DNA of 64,000 nucleotides from an uncultured Campylobacter sp. (GTDB lineage Bacteria > Campylobacterota > Campylobacteria > Campylobacterales > Campylobacteraceae). The notes below the pieces were generated by a model that was not told where the DNA came from, ran no database searches, and worked only from the letters and a program-made list of their open reading frames with translations. The stretch covers positions 1 to 64,000 of the forward strand of contig NZ_CALHVN010000042.1 in NCBI RefSeq assembly GCF_938039245.1, given 5' to 3'. Positions within the stretch are counted from its first letter, which is position 1; the number at the start of each line of letters is the position of its first letter. The position numbers were made by a program, and so were the translations under genes. Shown one piece after another: positions 8,420-17,095 of this stretch.

Positions 8420-8613
8420 AATTTGCTTTTGCGCGTGCCGCATCATACTTATTTTGGTGCGGCCTTGCTTTAACTCGGGCGATTAATAAAGCGATTTTGC
8501 GTTTTTATTTAGGGCTACGCGGTTGCCGTTTTAAAATAAATAACGTCTGGGCTCTTTACCTGGAGTCGCGGCGTATAAATTCCCAAAAGATAGGATTTGG
8601 CGCTGCGGTTTGA
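8416..8613 (+). CDS. Doubtful small ORF overlapping the previous stop
   Basis: A 65-codon frame whose ATG overlaps the preceding stop codon (ATGA). The product is basic with a short hydrophobic stretch (ASYLFWCGLALTRAI) and looks like no family I know. The overlap supports coupling, but composition resembles non-coding DNA and no Shine-Dalgarno is visible. It may be chance. Confidence 0.2.
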   Translation: MKFAFARAASYLFWCGLALTRAINKAILRFYLGLRGCRFKINNVWALYLESRRINSQKIGFGAAV

Positions 8614-8703
8614 GCGCATTTTGGCGGAGAATTTTAAGCCTAAAAGTTAAATTTATCATTTAAAACTGCGCCTTGATAGATAAAAATGCGCCGCAAGACA
8701 AGC

Positions 8704-8726
8704 AAACGCCGTTAATCGGCGTTTTT
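8704..8726 (+). terminator. Rho-independent terminator
   Basis: Stem AAACGCCG / CGGCGTTT around a five-base loop (TTAAT), followed by two further T. It ends transcription from the hypothetical genes upstream. Confidence 0.65.
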
Positions 8727-8829
8727 AAAATTAGCGAAATTTCCTACGAATCAGCGTAACCGTAATGCAAAATCTGCAGTGCTTTTGCGGGTTTTTGCGT
8801 CAAATTTAAACTCTTAAACAAAATCATAA

Positions 8830-8835
8830 TATAAT
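8830..8835 (+). promoter_or_regulatory. -10 element before the DKNYY-like gene
   Basis: A perfect TATAAT about 31 bp before the ATG at 8867. No convincing -35 is seen. Confidence 0.5.
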
Positions 8836-8866
8836 CGCCTAAATTTAGTTTAAATTTAGGCGATTT

Positions 8867-10453
8867 ATGAAAATAAAAAATTCCCCCGCTGCTTGCGCAG
8901 TTGCGCTTTTTGCCGTACTTTTTACGGTATTTTTTATGGTTTATATCGCTAGCTACGAGGAGGAGGGCGAATTTACCCAGATAGGCGATAGCGAATTTTA
9001 CGCTACGCTGCAGGGTAAAATTTACGCGCTAATCCCAAGCGGAGGCAAATTTGAGCTAAAAGGCGTGCGGGCGGATAAATTTAAGGTTCTTGCGCCGGGT
9101 GGTTATCGCGGGCGAAACGTCGGAGCTGACGAAAGCGCCGTCTACTGCGGCAATCTAGCTATGATCGGGCTTGATCCCACGCGCGCTAGGGCGATTGGAA
9201 ACGGATATTTCACAGACGGTCGGGTTAGCTATTTTTGTAGCGACGTAGGCGAGAGAAACCACGAGCTAGGCGAGTTTAGTGAGGCGGTTCAAACCGCGGC
9301 GTACGCGATATTGGGCGCTGATAAACCGCAAAGCTATATTTATAAAATAAAGCGCGTTTCAAGCGTAAATTTGACCCCGGTTTTGGGTTTTGGCTTTGCG
9401 GCGGGAAGCGCGAGCCAAGGCGGCAAATTTGGCGAAAATAGCGATGCGGACGATAAAAAAGACGTCCGAGACGGAGCGCAAATCGGCGGCGATAAAGGTG
9501 GTAAAAAAGCTTATTTCGAGGGCGAGGAGCTAGATGGCGCAGACGCGGACGGGCTAAGATACTTGAGAGACGCGCGCGGGCGAACTAGCGATTTTTACGT
9601 CACGGACGGACAAAACGTCTATTTTAAAAGCTTGCGGCTTGCGGTTAAATTTACGGTGGGGTTGCACGAGGCGGCGAATTTTAGCGGAGTGCGTTATCTT
9701 TTAGAGCCCGCTAGCGGCGCGGTTTATGCGGACGGGAATGAACTTGCGCCCGAATTTGCGCCTTATTCGCTACCGTTTGGCGTCTTTGGCGCGCACGCCT
9801 ATCACCTGCTTTTTCGCGGCAAGGACGGGATTTACTTTTGGCAGCGTCATAGCGACGACAAAAACGGCGAGCTAAAACGCGCGGCGGCGGATCCATTTAG
9901 GGGTGAAATTTTGCCGCTTGCGGGCAGCGTTTTTGTTAGTGGCGCCCAGACTTATTTCGTGCAGAGCCGCGAAATTTGGAGCCGCGGCAAAAGCGACAAA
10001 CGGCTAAGCTCGCGCCGTACGGAGCTTTTTAGGCTCAAAACTAGCGAGCGGTGGCGCAAAATAGGCCTCGTTAGAGACGGCGTATACGGCGCGGTTTACG
10101 CAAACGGCGATAAAATTTACTATTTTGACGCGCTTGGGACGCAGCAGGGGATTAGCGCTAGCGTTTACGAGATTGCAGACGCTAGCGCCATAGAGGCCTT
10201 GACGCGGCCGTATGATCCGAGCGGGAAAAACATAAGCGGCGCGGACATCCGCAAGATGATAAAAGAGGAGCGGCTCGTGCCGGCGCGTGGCGAGCTTGTT
10301 TTTGAGGCGGTTACTTATTACGAAAGCGGCGAGGCCTATCTTTTTTGGGGAGTCGCCGCATTTGCGCTTTTAGCGGGCGTTGCGAGCCTCGCGCTTAGGG
10401 CTATAAAGAGCGCTAAGTGGCTAAAAATCAAGAAAAAGTCCTCGGTAAAGTAA
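8867..10453 (+). CDS. DKNYY-like membrane-anchored protein
   Basis: A 528-residue protein with an N-terminal membrane anchor (about residues 10-28), a large extracytoplasmic region and a C-terminal membrane helix (about 492-512) followed by a lysine-rich tail. The middle repeats short units in which an aromatic pair follows a glycine or lysine: ESAVYCGNLAMIG, DGQNVYFKSLRL, GDKIYYFDALG. This resembles the DKNYY family (named for its repeated motif), whose function is not established. Residues about 180-245 are a charged, low-complexity insert. It is flanked by its own promoter and faces the reductase gene. No neighbour suggests a role. Confidence 0.6.
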   Translation: MKIKNSPAACAVALFAVLFTVFFMVYIASYEEEGEFTQIGDSEFYATLQGKIYALIPSGGKFELKGVRADKFKVLAPGGYRGRNVGADESAVYCGNLAMIGLDPTRARAIGNGYFTDGRVSYFCSDVGERNHELGEFSEAVQTAAYAILGADKPQSYIYKIKRVSSVNLTPVLGFGFAAGSASQGGKFGENSDADDKKDVRDGAQIGGDKGGKKAYFEGEELDGADADGLRYLRDARGRTSDFYVTDGQNVYFKSLRLAVKFTVGLHEAANFSGVRYLLEPASGAVYADGNELAPEFAPYSLPFGVFGAHAYHLLFRGKDGIYFWQRHSDDKNGELKRAAADPFRGEILPLAGSVFVSGAQTYFVQSREIWSRGKSDKRLSSRRTELFRLKTSERWRKIGLVRDGVYGAVYANGDKIYYFDALGTQQGISASVYEIADASAIEALTRPYDPSGKNISGADIRKMIKEERLVPARGELVFEAVTYYESGEAYLFWGVAAFALLAGVASLALRAIKSAKWLKIKKKSSVK

Positions 10454-10570
10454 AATTTTGTGGCAGATTTTACAAGCGAGCCGAAATCAAAGTCTAAATT
10501 CGGCGGCAAAGCCGTTTGGGCAAAACGATAAACGGCGGAAATTTACGCAGATAAATCTCCGCCCGCAAAA

Positions 10571-11098
10571 TCAAAGTTTAAGCAAAAAGTCTATGTACTC
10601 TTTTGCGCTATTTTCGACGTCTTCGTCGCTAGCGCCTAGCAAAAAGCCGTACGAGGCGAAATCCGCCATAGGCTTTGCTCCGACGAAATTTAAAGTAGCT
10701 TTAAACGGCGACAATACCTCTTGCAGACTAAAGCCCTCGATACCGTCTTTGGAATACATATCCTCTTTCGCGCCCGCTGAGATAGCTAGCGAAAATAGCT
10801 TGCCGTTTAGCTTGGTGCCTCCCGTGCCGTAAGCCCAGCCGTATGCGAATACGTCGTCAAACCATTTTTTTAAAAGCGGCGGAAAATTTGACCAATATAG
10901 CGGATACTGAAGCACGATTTTATCGTGAGTTTCGAGTAGTTTTTGCTCCTTAGTTACATCGATTTTAAAGTCGGGATAAAGCGAGTAAAGCTCATGAAGC
11001 TCGAATTTATCGGCGTGTTTTAGGATTTCTTCCTTCCAGCGACGATTTACGCGAGAGCCTGCGATATCAGGATGCGCTAGGATAATAAGCGTTTTCAT
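10571..11098 (-). CDS. NAD(P)H-dependent flavodoxin-fold oxidoreductase (KefF/MdaB-like)
   Basis: FMN/FAD-containing quinone or nitro-reductase of the Flavodoxin_2 family, 175 residues. The start at 11098 is chosen because AAAAGGAGAAAAT precedes it; an in-frame ATG at 11167 would add an unrelated tail. It begins MKTLIILAHPDIAGSRVNRR, the family's flavin-phosphate loop. YPLYWSNFPPLLKKWFDDVF followed by YGWAYGTGG is the signature segment shared with KefF and MdaB. Substrate is unknown; the usual role is two-electron quinone reduction against oxidative stress. Confidence 0.85.
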   Translation of the reverse strand: MKTLIILAHPDIAGSRVNRRWKEEILKHADKFELHELYSLYPDFKIDVTKEQKLLETHDKIVLQYPLYWSNFPPLLKKWFDDVFAYGWAYGTGGTKLNGKLFSLAISAGAKEDMYSKDGIEGFSLQEVLSPFKATLNFVGAKPMADFASYGFLLGASDEDVENSAKEYIDFLLKL

Positions 11099-11167
11099 AT
11101 TTTCTCCTTTTAAAAATAATTCGGAATTATAGTTTATTAAGATATATTTTGTCTTGTTTTGCGTCAA

Positions 11168-11478
11168 GTTTTGCGATGAGTTATCAAGAGCGAACCAAAA
11201 TTTAGATAAAAGTTAAGTAAATTTTCGATATAGCATAAATTTAGGCGCTATTTTAAGCTAATTTCTCGCTTGAATCAAGCGTAATATCTCACGAGAGCGT
11301 CTAAGCGCCATCAAAAAAGCGGATGTGAATTTATGCGCGATGCCCGGTAAAGAGACGTAATTTTACTATTCGTTTGATAAATTTAGGCGTATAATTTGGG
11401 CTTAAATTTTTACATTCGTATAATGATAAATTTTTAATCAAATTTTCGCTATAATCGGACAAAATTTAAGGAGCGAAT
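11168..11478. other. Intergenic region before flaC
   Basis: 311 bp without a supported gene. Three TATAAT words lie in its last 90 bp; the one at 11450-11455 is best placed for flaC. I see no sigma-28-type motif I would trust and no other structure. Confidence 0.5.
11450..11455 (+). promoter_or_regulatory. -10 element of flaC
   Basis: A perfect TATAAT 24 bp before the flaC ATG, followed by the Shine-Dalgarno AAGGAG. A sigma-70-type element is not what one expects of a late flagellar gene, but a sigma-28 promoter was not evident. Confidence 0.4.
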
Positions 11479-12237
11479 ATGAAACTAGGAAATTTTTCGA
11501 CTAATGCAAGCATGAGTAGCCACTACCTCGAACAAGCTCAAGCCAACAGTGCAAAAACCCTAAATAACATCTCCGCACAGCGCGCTCTAAGCGGCATCGA
11601 CAGCGCAAATCTCGCTATCGCGGACTCCCTGCGCTCTCAAAGCTCCACGCTAGAGCAGGGCGTCGCAAACGCAAACGACGCTATCGGCATCCTACAGATC
11701 GCAGACTCCACGCTAGCAAATATCACGCAAAGCGCCGACCGTATCGGCGAGCTCTCGGTGCGCTATAGCAGCGGTATCCTAAATGCCGACCAGCAAAAAA
11801 TGATAAAAAGCGAAGTCGGTGCGCTAACTAAATCAATGCAAGATAGCGTAGATCAGGCTAGCTTTAACGGTAAAAACGTGTTTGGCGGACAGATGAGTTT
11901 TCTAACCGGCAACGGTATGGAGGGCGTAAATTTATCTGTGCCTAAATTTGGTAGTATCGACGTGAGCGATATAAATAGCGTGCATAAATTTATCGGCGGC
12001 GTAAATGCTTTGCGCGGCGAAATCGGCGCGGCACAAAACGGCATACTCTCCGGTATAAATGCAAGCCTGGCGAAAAACGTCGCGCTAAAGCAAAGTGAGT
12101 CTCAGTTACAAAATAACGACATCGCTAAAAATCTAAGCGCGTTTAAGCAAAATGATTTGCAGGCAAACGCCGCCGTCCTAGCTCAAGCGCACAATGCGGC
12201 AAGCTTGCAGGCGCAGTTTGGCAGACTTTTGGGCTAA
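11479..12237 (+). CDS. flaC: Flagellin-like secreted protein FlaC
   Basis: Flagellin-family protein of 252 residues that lacks the large variable central domain of FlaA/FlaB. The N-terminal D0/D1 helix is clear (ALSGIDSANLAIADSLRSQS, then AIGILQIADSTLANI) and the C-terminal D0 helix ends QAQFGRLLG. In C. jejuni FlaC is exported by the flagellar system and secreted rather than forming the bulk filament; the length and sequence fit that protein. It stands alone with its own promoter and terminator. Identity as FlaC rather than a filament flagellin is well supported by length and lack of an outer domain. Confidence 0.9.
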   Translation: MKLGNFSTNASMSSHYLEQAQANSAKTLNNISAQRALSGIDSANLAIADSLRSQSSTLEQGVANANDAIGILQIADSTLANITQSADRIGELSVRYSSGILNADQQKMIKSEVGALTKSMQDSVDQASFNGKNVFGGQMSFLTGNGMEGVNLSVPKFGSIDVSDINSVHKFIGGVNALRGEIGAAQNGILSGINASLAKNVALKQSESQLQNNDIAKNLSAFKQNDLQANAAVLAQAHNAASLQAQFGRLLG

Positions 12238-12252
12238 ATTTAGCTAAATACC

Positions 12253-12290
12253 GTTTAGCCGCTATGCTCCTTGGCGGCTAAAACGCTTTT
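12253..12290 (+). terminator. Rho-independent terminator of flaC
   Basis: Stem GTTTAGCCGC / GCGGCTAAAAC with an 11-base loop, followed by GCTTTTATTTTATT. Confidence 0.75.
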
Positions 12291-12435
12291 ATTTTATTCT
12301 AAATTGCGATTTGATCGTGCCTTGAATCAATCTATCAAATTTTACTTTCGCGTTTAACATGCCTCCGCGCTTTGCGATCAAAAAAGCTTGCCGTGTTAAA
12401 TTTATCGGAGCGGGCTACTTTCGCGTTAAATTTAC

Positions 12436-12867
12436 CTAAACCCTCCACATTAGCTTTGCTAGGATTATCATTATGACGCACAAAACAAGGGCGATGACGT
12501 GCGAGTATTTGCCGAAAGGATCGGGCTTTTTGAGCTTATAGATGAAAAAGAGCGATATCGCCGTAACTAGGCACATCAGTCCTAGCACGCCGATTTTTGC
12601 CATTAGCAAGATCTGAAACGAGCTACCAAACCATCCATTTTCACCGCCTAGATATTCCTTTGCCATAAAAATGCCGCTGATAATTAACATCAAAAACGCC
12701 GTACCAAAAACCTTCGCGCTGCCTTTGGTGTAGGCTTTTTTGACGCGAGCGAGCGTATCTTCGTCTATGTGCTTTTTGGCAAACGGAAATATACAAACGT
12801 CAAAAAATACGTAACCGACGAAGGCGACGGCGCTTAAAATATGAATGATGAGGAAAAATAGATACAT
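12436..12867 (-). CDS. CopD-like four-helix membrane protein
   Basis: A 143-residue integral membrane protein with four helices (about 2-25, 52-72, 84-108, 121-140). The first helix contains HILSAVAFVGYVFFDV, and the histidine-plus-small-residue pattern resembles the CopD/DUF2269 group of cytochrome-like or copper-related membrane proteins. The short loops PFAKKHIDED and KKPDPFGKY are conserved in look. The ATG follows an AAGG Shine-Dalgarno. No copper genes are adjacent, so the role is open. Confidence 0.6.
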   Translation of the reverse strand: MYLFFLIIHILSAVAFVGYVFFDVCIFPFAKKHIDEDTLARVKKAYTKGSAKVFGTAFLMLIISGIFMAKEYLGGENGWFGSSFQILLMAKIGVLGLMCLVTAISLFFIYKLKKPDPFGKYSHVIALVLCVIMIILAKLMWRV

Positions 12868-13060
12868 CTAAGGCCTTTTTGCTTGATTATATTTAAATAA
12901 GCTGCCCAAAGGGATGATTTTGATTAAGGATTGCGCAAAAGAGGGTTAAATTTAAAATTTATCAGTGAGGCGGCAAATTCGTGAAAAATCTTTGCGAGGT
13001 CAAATTTGAATAGATTTGTAAATTTAAGATTGTGTAAAATTTGAAAGAATTTTATAAAAA

Positions 13061-13084
13061 CCGCCCGTCAAATTTAACGGGCGG
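13061..13084 (-). terminator. Rho-independent terminator of the hrcA-grpE-dnaK operon
   Basis: On the minus strand, stem CCGCCCGT / ACGGGCGG with an eight-base loop is followed by TTTTTATAAAATT. It lies 77 bp beyond the dnaK stop. Confidence 0.8.
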
Positions 13085-13133
13085 GACAAATTTAAGGGCG
13101 CGTAAAACGTTCAAAACTTAAATTTAGGTTTGA

Positions 13134-13155
13134 AGCCCTTGCTAAAACAAGGGCT
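13134..13155 (-). terminator. Hairpin just after dnaK
   Basis: Perfect eight-base stem AGCCCTTG / CAAGGGCT with a six-base loop, five bases beyond the dnaK stop codon. There is no T-tract, so it may protect the mRNA 3' end rather than terminate; the T-rich terminator follows further on. Confidence 0.6.
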
Positions 13156-13160
13156 AAATT

Positions 13161-15038
13161 TTACTCTACTTCGGCGTCGATGACGTCGTCGTCTTTTTTC
13201 TTACCGCCGTTTGCTTGCTCGCCTGCGGCGCCGTCTTTTTTATACATCGCTTCGGCTAGCTTGTGGCTGGCTTCGCTTAGAGTTTTGACCTTTGCGTCGA
13301 TCTGCTCTTTGCTAGCGTTTTCGTCTTTTAGCGTCTCTTTTAGCTCGTCAAGCGCCTTTTGGATGCGCTCTCTGTCCTCGGCCGGGATCTTTTCGCCTAG
13401 CTCGTCGAGGCTCTTTTGCGTTTGGTGTGCGAGCGCGTCGGCTTGGTTGCGCGCCTCTACCGCGTCTTTGCGCTTCTTATCGTCCTCTTTGTGTAGCTCG
13501 GCGTCTTTGACCATGTTATTAATCTCGTCTTCGCTTAGGCCGCTTGAGCCTGAGATCGTGATATTTTGGGCTTTGCCTGTAGCCTTGTCTTTAGCTGAGA
13601 CCGTTAGGATGCCGTTGGCGTCGATGTCAAACTCAACCTCGATCTGAGGCACTCCGCGAGGAGCAGCAGGGATGCCCTCTAGGTTAAACTGGCCCAAAGA
13701 CTTGTTGTCGCGGGCAAATTCGCGCTCGCCTTGTAGTACGTGGATCGTGACGGCGCTTTGGTTGTCCTCGGCGGTTGAAAATACTTGATTTTTCTTGACC
13801 GGGATAGTCGTGCCTTTTTCGATGATTTTCGTCATCACGCCGCCTAGAGTTTCGATGCCTAGGCTTAGCGGAGTGACGTCAAGTAACAACACGTCCTTCA
13901 CGTCGCCTTTGATGACCGCGCCTTGGATCGCTGCGCCGATAGCTACGACCTCGTCCGGATTTACGCTTTTATTTAGCTCTTTACCAAACGCCTTTTTGAC
14001 CTCTTCTTGGACTAAAGGCACGCGCGTTGAGCCGCCCACCATGACGATTTCTTTTATATCTTTTTTGTCTAGTCCGGCATCTTTTACGACCTCGTTTATC
14101 TTGGTGATCGTTTGAGCGACTAGATCCTCGATCATACCTTCAAATTTAGCCCTAGTTAGTGTTTTTGTGAGGTGTTTAGGACCGGTAGCATCAGCGGTGA
14201 TAAACGGTAAATTTATCGTCGTTTCTTGAGCCGAGCTTAGCTCTTTTTTAGCCGTTTCGGCTGCCTCTTTTAGGCGTTGCATAGCCATCACGTCGGTTTT
14301 TAGATTGATGCCCGAGTCGCTTTTAAATTCGCTTGTTAGCCAGTCGATTAGGCGGTTATCGAAATCATCGCCGCCTAGAAACGCGTTACCGCCGGTAGCT
14401 AGAACCTCGACCACGTTATCGCCGGTTTCTAGTACGGTAACGTCAAACGTACCGCCGCCTAGGTCGTAAACCATGATCTTTTCGGACTCTTTTTTATCTA
14501 GACCGTAAGCAAGAGCCGCCGCGGTAGGCTCGTTTATGATACGAAGCACGTTTAGTCCCGCGATGGTTCCTGCTTCTTTAGTAGCTTTTCTTTGGCTGTC
14601 GTTAAAGTATGCAGGCACCGTGATGACGGCATCTACGACGGTTTCGCCCAGATAGCTTTCGGCATCCTCTTTTAGTTTCATTAGCACTTTGGCCGAGATT
14701 TCTTGCGGAGTGTAGACCTTGCCCGCGATCTCGATAGCGCACGCGCCGTTTCTATCTACGACGTGATACGGCAGCCTGGCTTTAGCCTCCTGCGCGTTTT
14801 TCTCGTTGCTCATTAGACCCATTATTCTTTTTATAGAGTAGATGGTTTTTTCAGGGTTGGTTACGGCTTGGCGCTTTGCGCTATCGCCTACTAAAATTTC
14901 GCCCTTATCGGTAAACGCTACGACCGAAGGAGTCGTATTTTTGCCTTCTTTGTTCGGGATTACCTTGCTTTCGCCTCTCTCATACACGCTTACGCATGAA
15001 TTCGTCGTTCCTAGGTCTATACCTATTACTTTTGCCAT
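13161..15038 (-). CDS. dnaK: Hsp70 chaperone DnaK
   Basis: ATP-dependent folding chaperone working with GrpE and DnaJ. 625 residues, normal length. Nucleotide-binding domain with GIDLGTTNSCVSV at the start, VYDLGGGTFDVTVLE (phosphate 2) and VGGSTRVPLVQEEV (adenosine); substrate-binding domain from about residue 390 (LLLDVTPLSLGIETLGG); helical lid ending in the acidic tail DDDVIDAEVE. Last gene of hrcA-grpE-dnaK, 35 bp after grpE. dnaJ is not adjacent, as in other campylobacters. Two hairpins follow. Confidence 0.98.
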   Translation of the reverse strand: MAKVIGIDLGTTNSCVSVYERGESKVIPNKEGKNTTPSVVAFTDKGEILVGDSAKRQAVTNPEKTIYSIKRIMGLMSNEKNAQEAKARLPYHVVDRNGACAIEIAGKVYTPQEISAKVLMKLKEDAESYLGETVVDAVITVPAYFNDSQRKATKEAGTIAGLNVLRIINEPTAAALAYGLDKKESEKIMVYDLGGGTFDVTVLETGDNVVEVLATGGNAFLGGDDFDNRLIDWLTSEFKSDSGINLKTDVMAMQRLKEAAETAKKELSSAQETTINLPFITADATGPKHLTKTLTRAKFEGMIEDLVAQTITKINEVVKDAGLDKKDIKEIVMVGGSTRVPLVQEEVKKAFGKELNKSVNPDEVVAIGAAIQGAVIKGDVKDVLLLDVTPLSLGIETLGGVMTKIIEKGTTIPVKKNQVFSTAEDNQSAVTIHVLQGEREFARDNKSLGQFNLEGIPAAPRGVPQIEVEFDIDANGILTVSAKDKATGKAQNITISGSSGLSEDEINNMVKDAELHKEDDKKRKDAVEARNQADALAHQTQKSLDELGEKIPAEDRERIQKALDELKETLKDENASKEQIDAKVKTLSEASHKLAEAMYKKDGAAGEQANGGKKKDDDVIDAEVE

Positions 15039-15073
15039 TGTTTATCCTTTTTATTAAATTTTTATTTTAAATT

Positions 15074-15601
15074 TTACTTTGCTATCGATACCATCGCAGG
15101 TCGCAAAACTCTGCCGTTGATTAGATAGCCTTTTTGTATCACTTGCACGATTTTTCCTTTTTCCACGTCCTCGCTATCGATTTGCAGTACGGCATTGTGG
15201 AAATTCGGGTCAAATTCGCCCTCGGTTTCGATCGGCGTGATACCGTTTTTCTCAAAACACTTTTTAAACTGATCTATCGTTATATAGATGCCTTCTTTGA
15301 TTTTTGCCGCATATTCGTCGCCTTCGGTTTCAAAATTTACCGCCATCTCAAGCGCGTCTATCACTGGAAGCAGGTCTCGCGCGAATTTCTCGTTCGCATA
15401 CGTTGCGATGTCTGTTTTTTCCTTTTCAAAACGCCTTTTGATGTTTTCAAAGTCTGCGTTAGCTCTATAATACTTATCCGTCAGCTCCTCAAGCTGCTTT
15501 TGAAGCTCGACGTACTTCGCATCTAGGCCCTCAAAGCTGATGCTCTCGTCGAAATTTGACGGGATTTGCTGTTCAAACTCCGCTTTTTCATTCTCATTCA
15601 T
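15074..15601 (-). CDS. grpE: Nucleotide exchange factor GrpE
   Basis: Releases ADP from DnaK and acts as a thermosensor in many bacteria. 175 residues. Residues about 20-80 form the long dimerisation helix, including RANADFENIKRRFEKEK; the beta-domain holds GEFDPNFHNAVLQ and ends with GYLINGRVLRPAMVSIAK, the family signature. It overlaps hrcA by four bases (ATGA), so the two are translationally coupled. Confidence 0.96.
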   Translation of the reverse strand: MNENEKAEFEQQIPSNFDESISFEGLDAKYVELQKQLEELTDKYYRANADFENIKRRFEKEKTDIATYANEKFARDLLPVIDALEMAVNFETEGDEYAAKIKEGIYITIDQFKKCFEKNGITPIETEGEFDPNFHNAVLQIDSEDVEKGKIVQVIQKGYLINGRVLRPAMVSIAK

Positions 15602-16377
15602 GCCGCCTCCTTTAAGTTGTTTAAAAATCTTTCATAGTCGTTATAAATACTGCCCGCGCAAAGCATTTTGGCCTCTTTGCCCCCAAAATTTACGTCTAGT
15701 TTCATACCCAGATAGTTCTCGCCGAAAAAGACTAAATTTGAGTCAAAAACCATCTCAAAGCTAGGGTTTAGCGCATTTTTAAAACTCTTGCCGAAAATCT
15801 CAAGCGCTATCTTTTCGTTTTCTAAAAAACGAATTTTAGTGCGTTTTAGCTCGGCTATCTTGTTTCTTAACTCGTTTAGGCCCACCTGCATACAGGTAAG
15901 TTCGAGTTTGCCTAGATCAGTGCCGATGAGATTACTCAAAAATTTCTCTACTTTTGGGTTAAATTTTAGCGCGATCTCGTCCTCGCTAAAGCTCAAAATC
16001 AAAAATCTATTATTTAAATTTAATACCTCGTTTAGCGTCTGGGTTTTGCTTTCAAAAACCATCGCGTAAATTTCAAATTTATCGCTTAGCAACTTTAGCA
16101 GGTTAGGATTTGCGATATCTAGCGTCTCGCCAAGATTTAACCTAGCTCGCCAATAATCTCTCATCGTCGCAGCCGTCGGTATCCTACCGCCGCTAACGTG
16201 AAACTGCGTAATCGCGCCCTCGTCGGAGAGCTTTTTAAAATAAACCCTGATCGTAGAGGCCGGGATCGACATTGCCATGCGCGAACCAAGCTCGCTAGAG
16301 CCGATCGGAGCGTTATCGCTAAGATAAGCTTGAATGATAGAATCAAGTATCAGATCTCGCTTACTTACCTTTATCAT
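15598..16377 (-). CDS. hrcA: Heat-shock repressor HrcA
   Basis: Repressor that binds CIRCE inverted repeats and loses activity on heat shock. 259 residues, shorter than Gram-positive HrcA (about 340) but typical of epsilonproteobacterial forms. Winged-helix N-terminus (about 1-70) with KRDLILDSIIQAYLSDNAPI and SIPASTIRVYFKKLSDEGAI, the HrcA recognition region; GGRIPTAATMRDYW follows, the usual G-R-x-P-T segment. First gene of the operon, so it autoregulates. The start codon lies directly beside a CIRCE-like repeat. Confidence 0.95.
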   Translation of the reverse strand: MIKVSKRDLILDSIIQAYLSDNAPIGSSELGSRMAMSIPASTIRVYFKKLSDEGAITQFHVSGGRIPTAATMRDYWRARLNLGETLDIANPNLLKLLSDKFEIYAMVFESKTQTLNEVLNLNNRFLILSFSEDEIALKFNPKVEKFLSNLIGTDLGKLELTCMQVGLNELRNKIAELKRTKIRFLENEKIALEIFGKSFKNALNPSFEMVFDSNLVFFGENYLGMKLDVNFGGKEAKMLCAGSIYNDYERFLNNLKEAA

Positions 16378-16378
16378 A

Positions 16379-16405
16379 TTAGCACTCTCTCCTTTAAATT
16401 GCTAG
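16379..16405 (-). promoter_or_regulatory. CIRCE-like HrcA operator overlapping the hrcA ribosome-binding site
   Basis: On the minus strand: CTAGCAATT, nine bases, GAGTGCTAA. The hrcA-proximal arm is a perfect CIRCE half (GAGTGCTAA) and the distal arm matches 6 of 9, with the exact nine-base spacing. The spacer holds the Shine-Dalgarno AAAGGAG, and the repeat ends one base before the ATG. Confidence 0.8.
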
Positions 16406-16409
16406 GCGC

Positions 16410-16440
16410 ATTATACAACATTGAGCGGATAATTGTCAAG
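16410..16440 (-). promoter_or_regulatory. Consensus sigma-70 promoter with HAIR-like HspR site, hrcA operon
   Basis: Minus strand TTGACA (16439-16434), 18-bp spacer, TATAAT (16415-16410). Overlapping the -35 is CTTGACA-N7-GCTCAAT (16440-16420), which matches 10 of 14 positions of the HspR inverted repeat CTTGAGT-N7-ACTCAAG. With the CIRCE downstream this suggests dual HspR/HrcA control, as known for H. pylori and C. jejuni heat-shock operons. Confidence 0.7.
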
Positions 16441-16654
16441 GGCTATAGTTAAAAAAAATTGTTTAGATAACTTTAGCGTAGTAAGCTCAATGTTGGAAAG
16501 GTAAAATTTGAGTGAAATGAGCGGTATGTGGGAAAATTTAAATCTATTTAATGTAAGAGGATGGTAAATTTGGTTTTATTGCTAAATCTTTAAAAAATGA
16601 AAAAATGTAAAATTCTGTACGGAAAATTTGGAGTGAATAAAATTTTGTGAAGAA

Positions 16655-16674
16655 AAGCCCCGAATTTGGGGCTT
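16655..16674 (-). terminator. Rho-independent terminator of rpsO
   Basis: Minus strand stem AAGCCCC / GGGGCTT with a six-base loop, followed by TTCTTC, four bases beyond the rpsO stop. Confidence 0.75.
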
Positions 16675-16678
16675 AGGA

Positions 16679-16951
16679 TTATTTATCTCTGAGATTTAGC
16701 TCAGTGATAACTTTTGTATAAGCTGCGTAATCTTTAGCTTTTAGATATTTCATCAATCGTTTTCTGCGACCGACTATTTTAAGTAGTCCGAGGCGAGACG
16801 AGTGATCTTTTTTGTAGATTTTTAGGTGCTCGGTTAACTCCTCGACTCTTGCGGTTAGCAATGCGATTTGAACTTCCGGAGAACCCGTATCTTTCTCTTT
16901 TCTAGCGAATTTCGCAACAATTTCTGCTTTTTTAGCCGAATCCAAAGCCAT
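16679..16951 (-). CDS. rpsO: 30S ribosomal protein S15
   Basis: Binds the central domain of 16S rRNA early in 30S assembly. 90 residues from the start at 16951, where GGAGG stands just upstream; a longer in-frame reading to 17044 would add a non-homologous hydrophobic tail and is rejected. Signature segments are DTGSPEVQIALLTARVEELT, the 16S-contacting KKDHSSRLGLLKIVGRRKRL, and YLKAKDYAAY. Divergent from the rrf2-flhA unit with 144 bp between the two starts. Confidence 0.97.
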   Translation of the reverse strand: MALDSAKKAEIVAKFARKEKDTGSPEVQIALLTARVEELTEHLKIYKKDHSSRLGLLKIVGRRKRLMKYLKAKDYAAYTKVITELNLRDK

Positions 16952-17095
16952 AATGACCTCCTGATTGGTGAGATTAAAAAAGGCGATTATAGCATAAAAA
17001 TTAAAAAATGCGGCGCCTGCTTTAAAAAATATTGATTTAATCAAATTTGCAGATAAAATTTAATAAAATATCCGCAAAAAATTTAAAGGAATTTT

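Noticed and set aside
8416..8613. The 65-codon ORF as a firm gene
   Set aside because: Only the ATGA overlap supports it; kept as a low-confidence feature.
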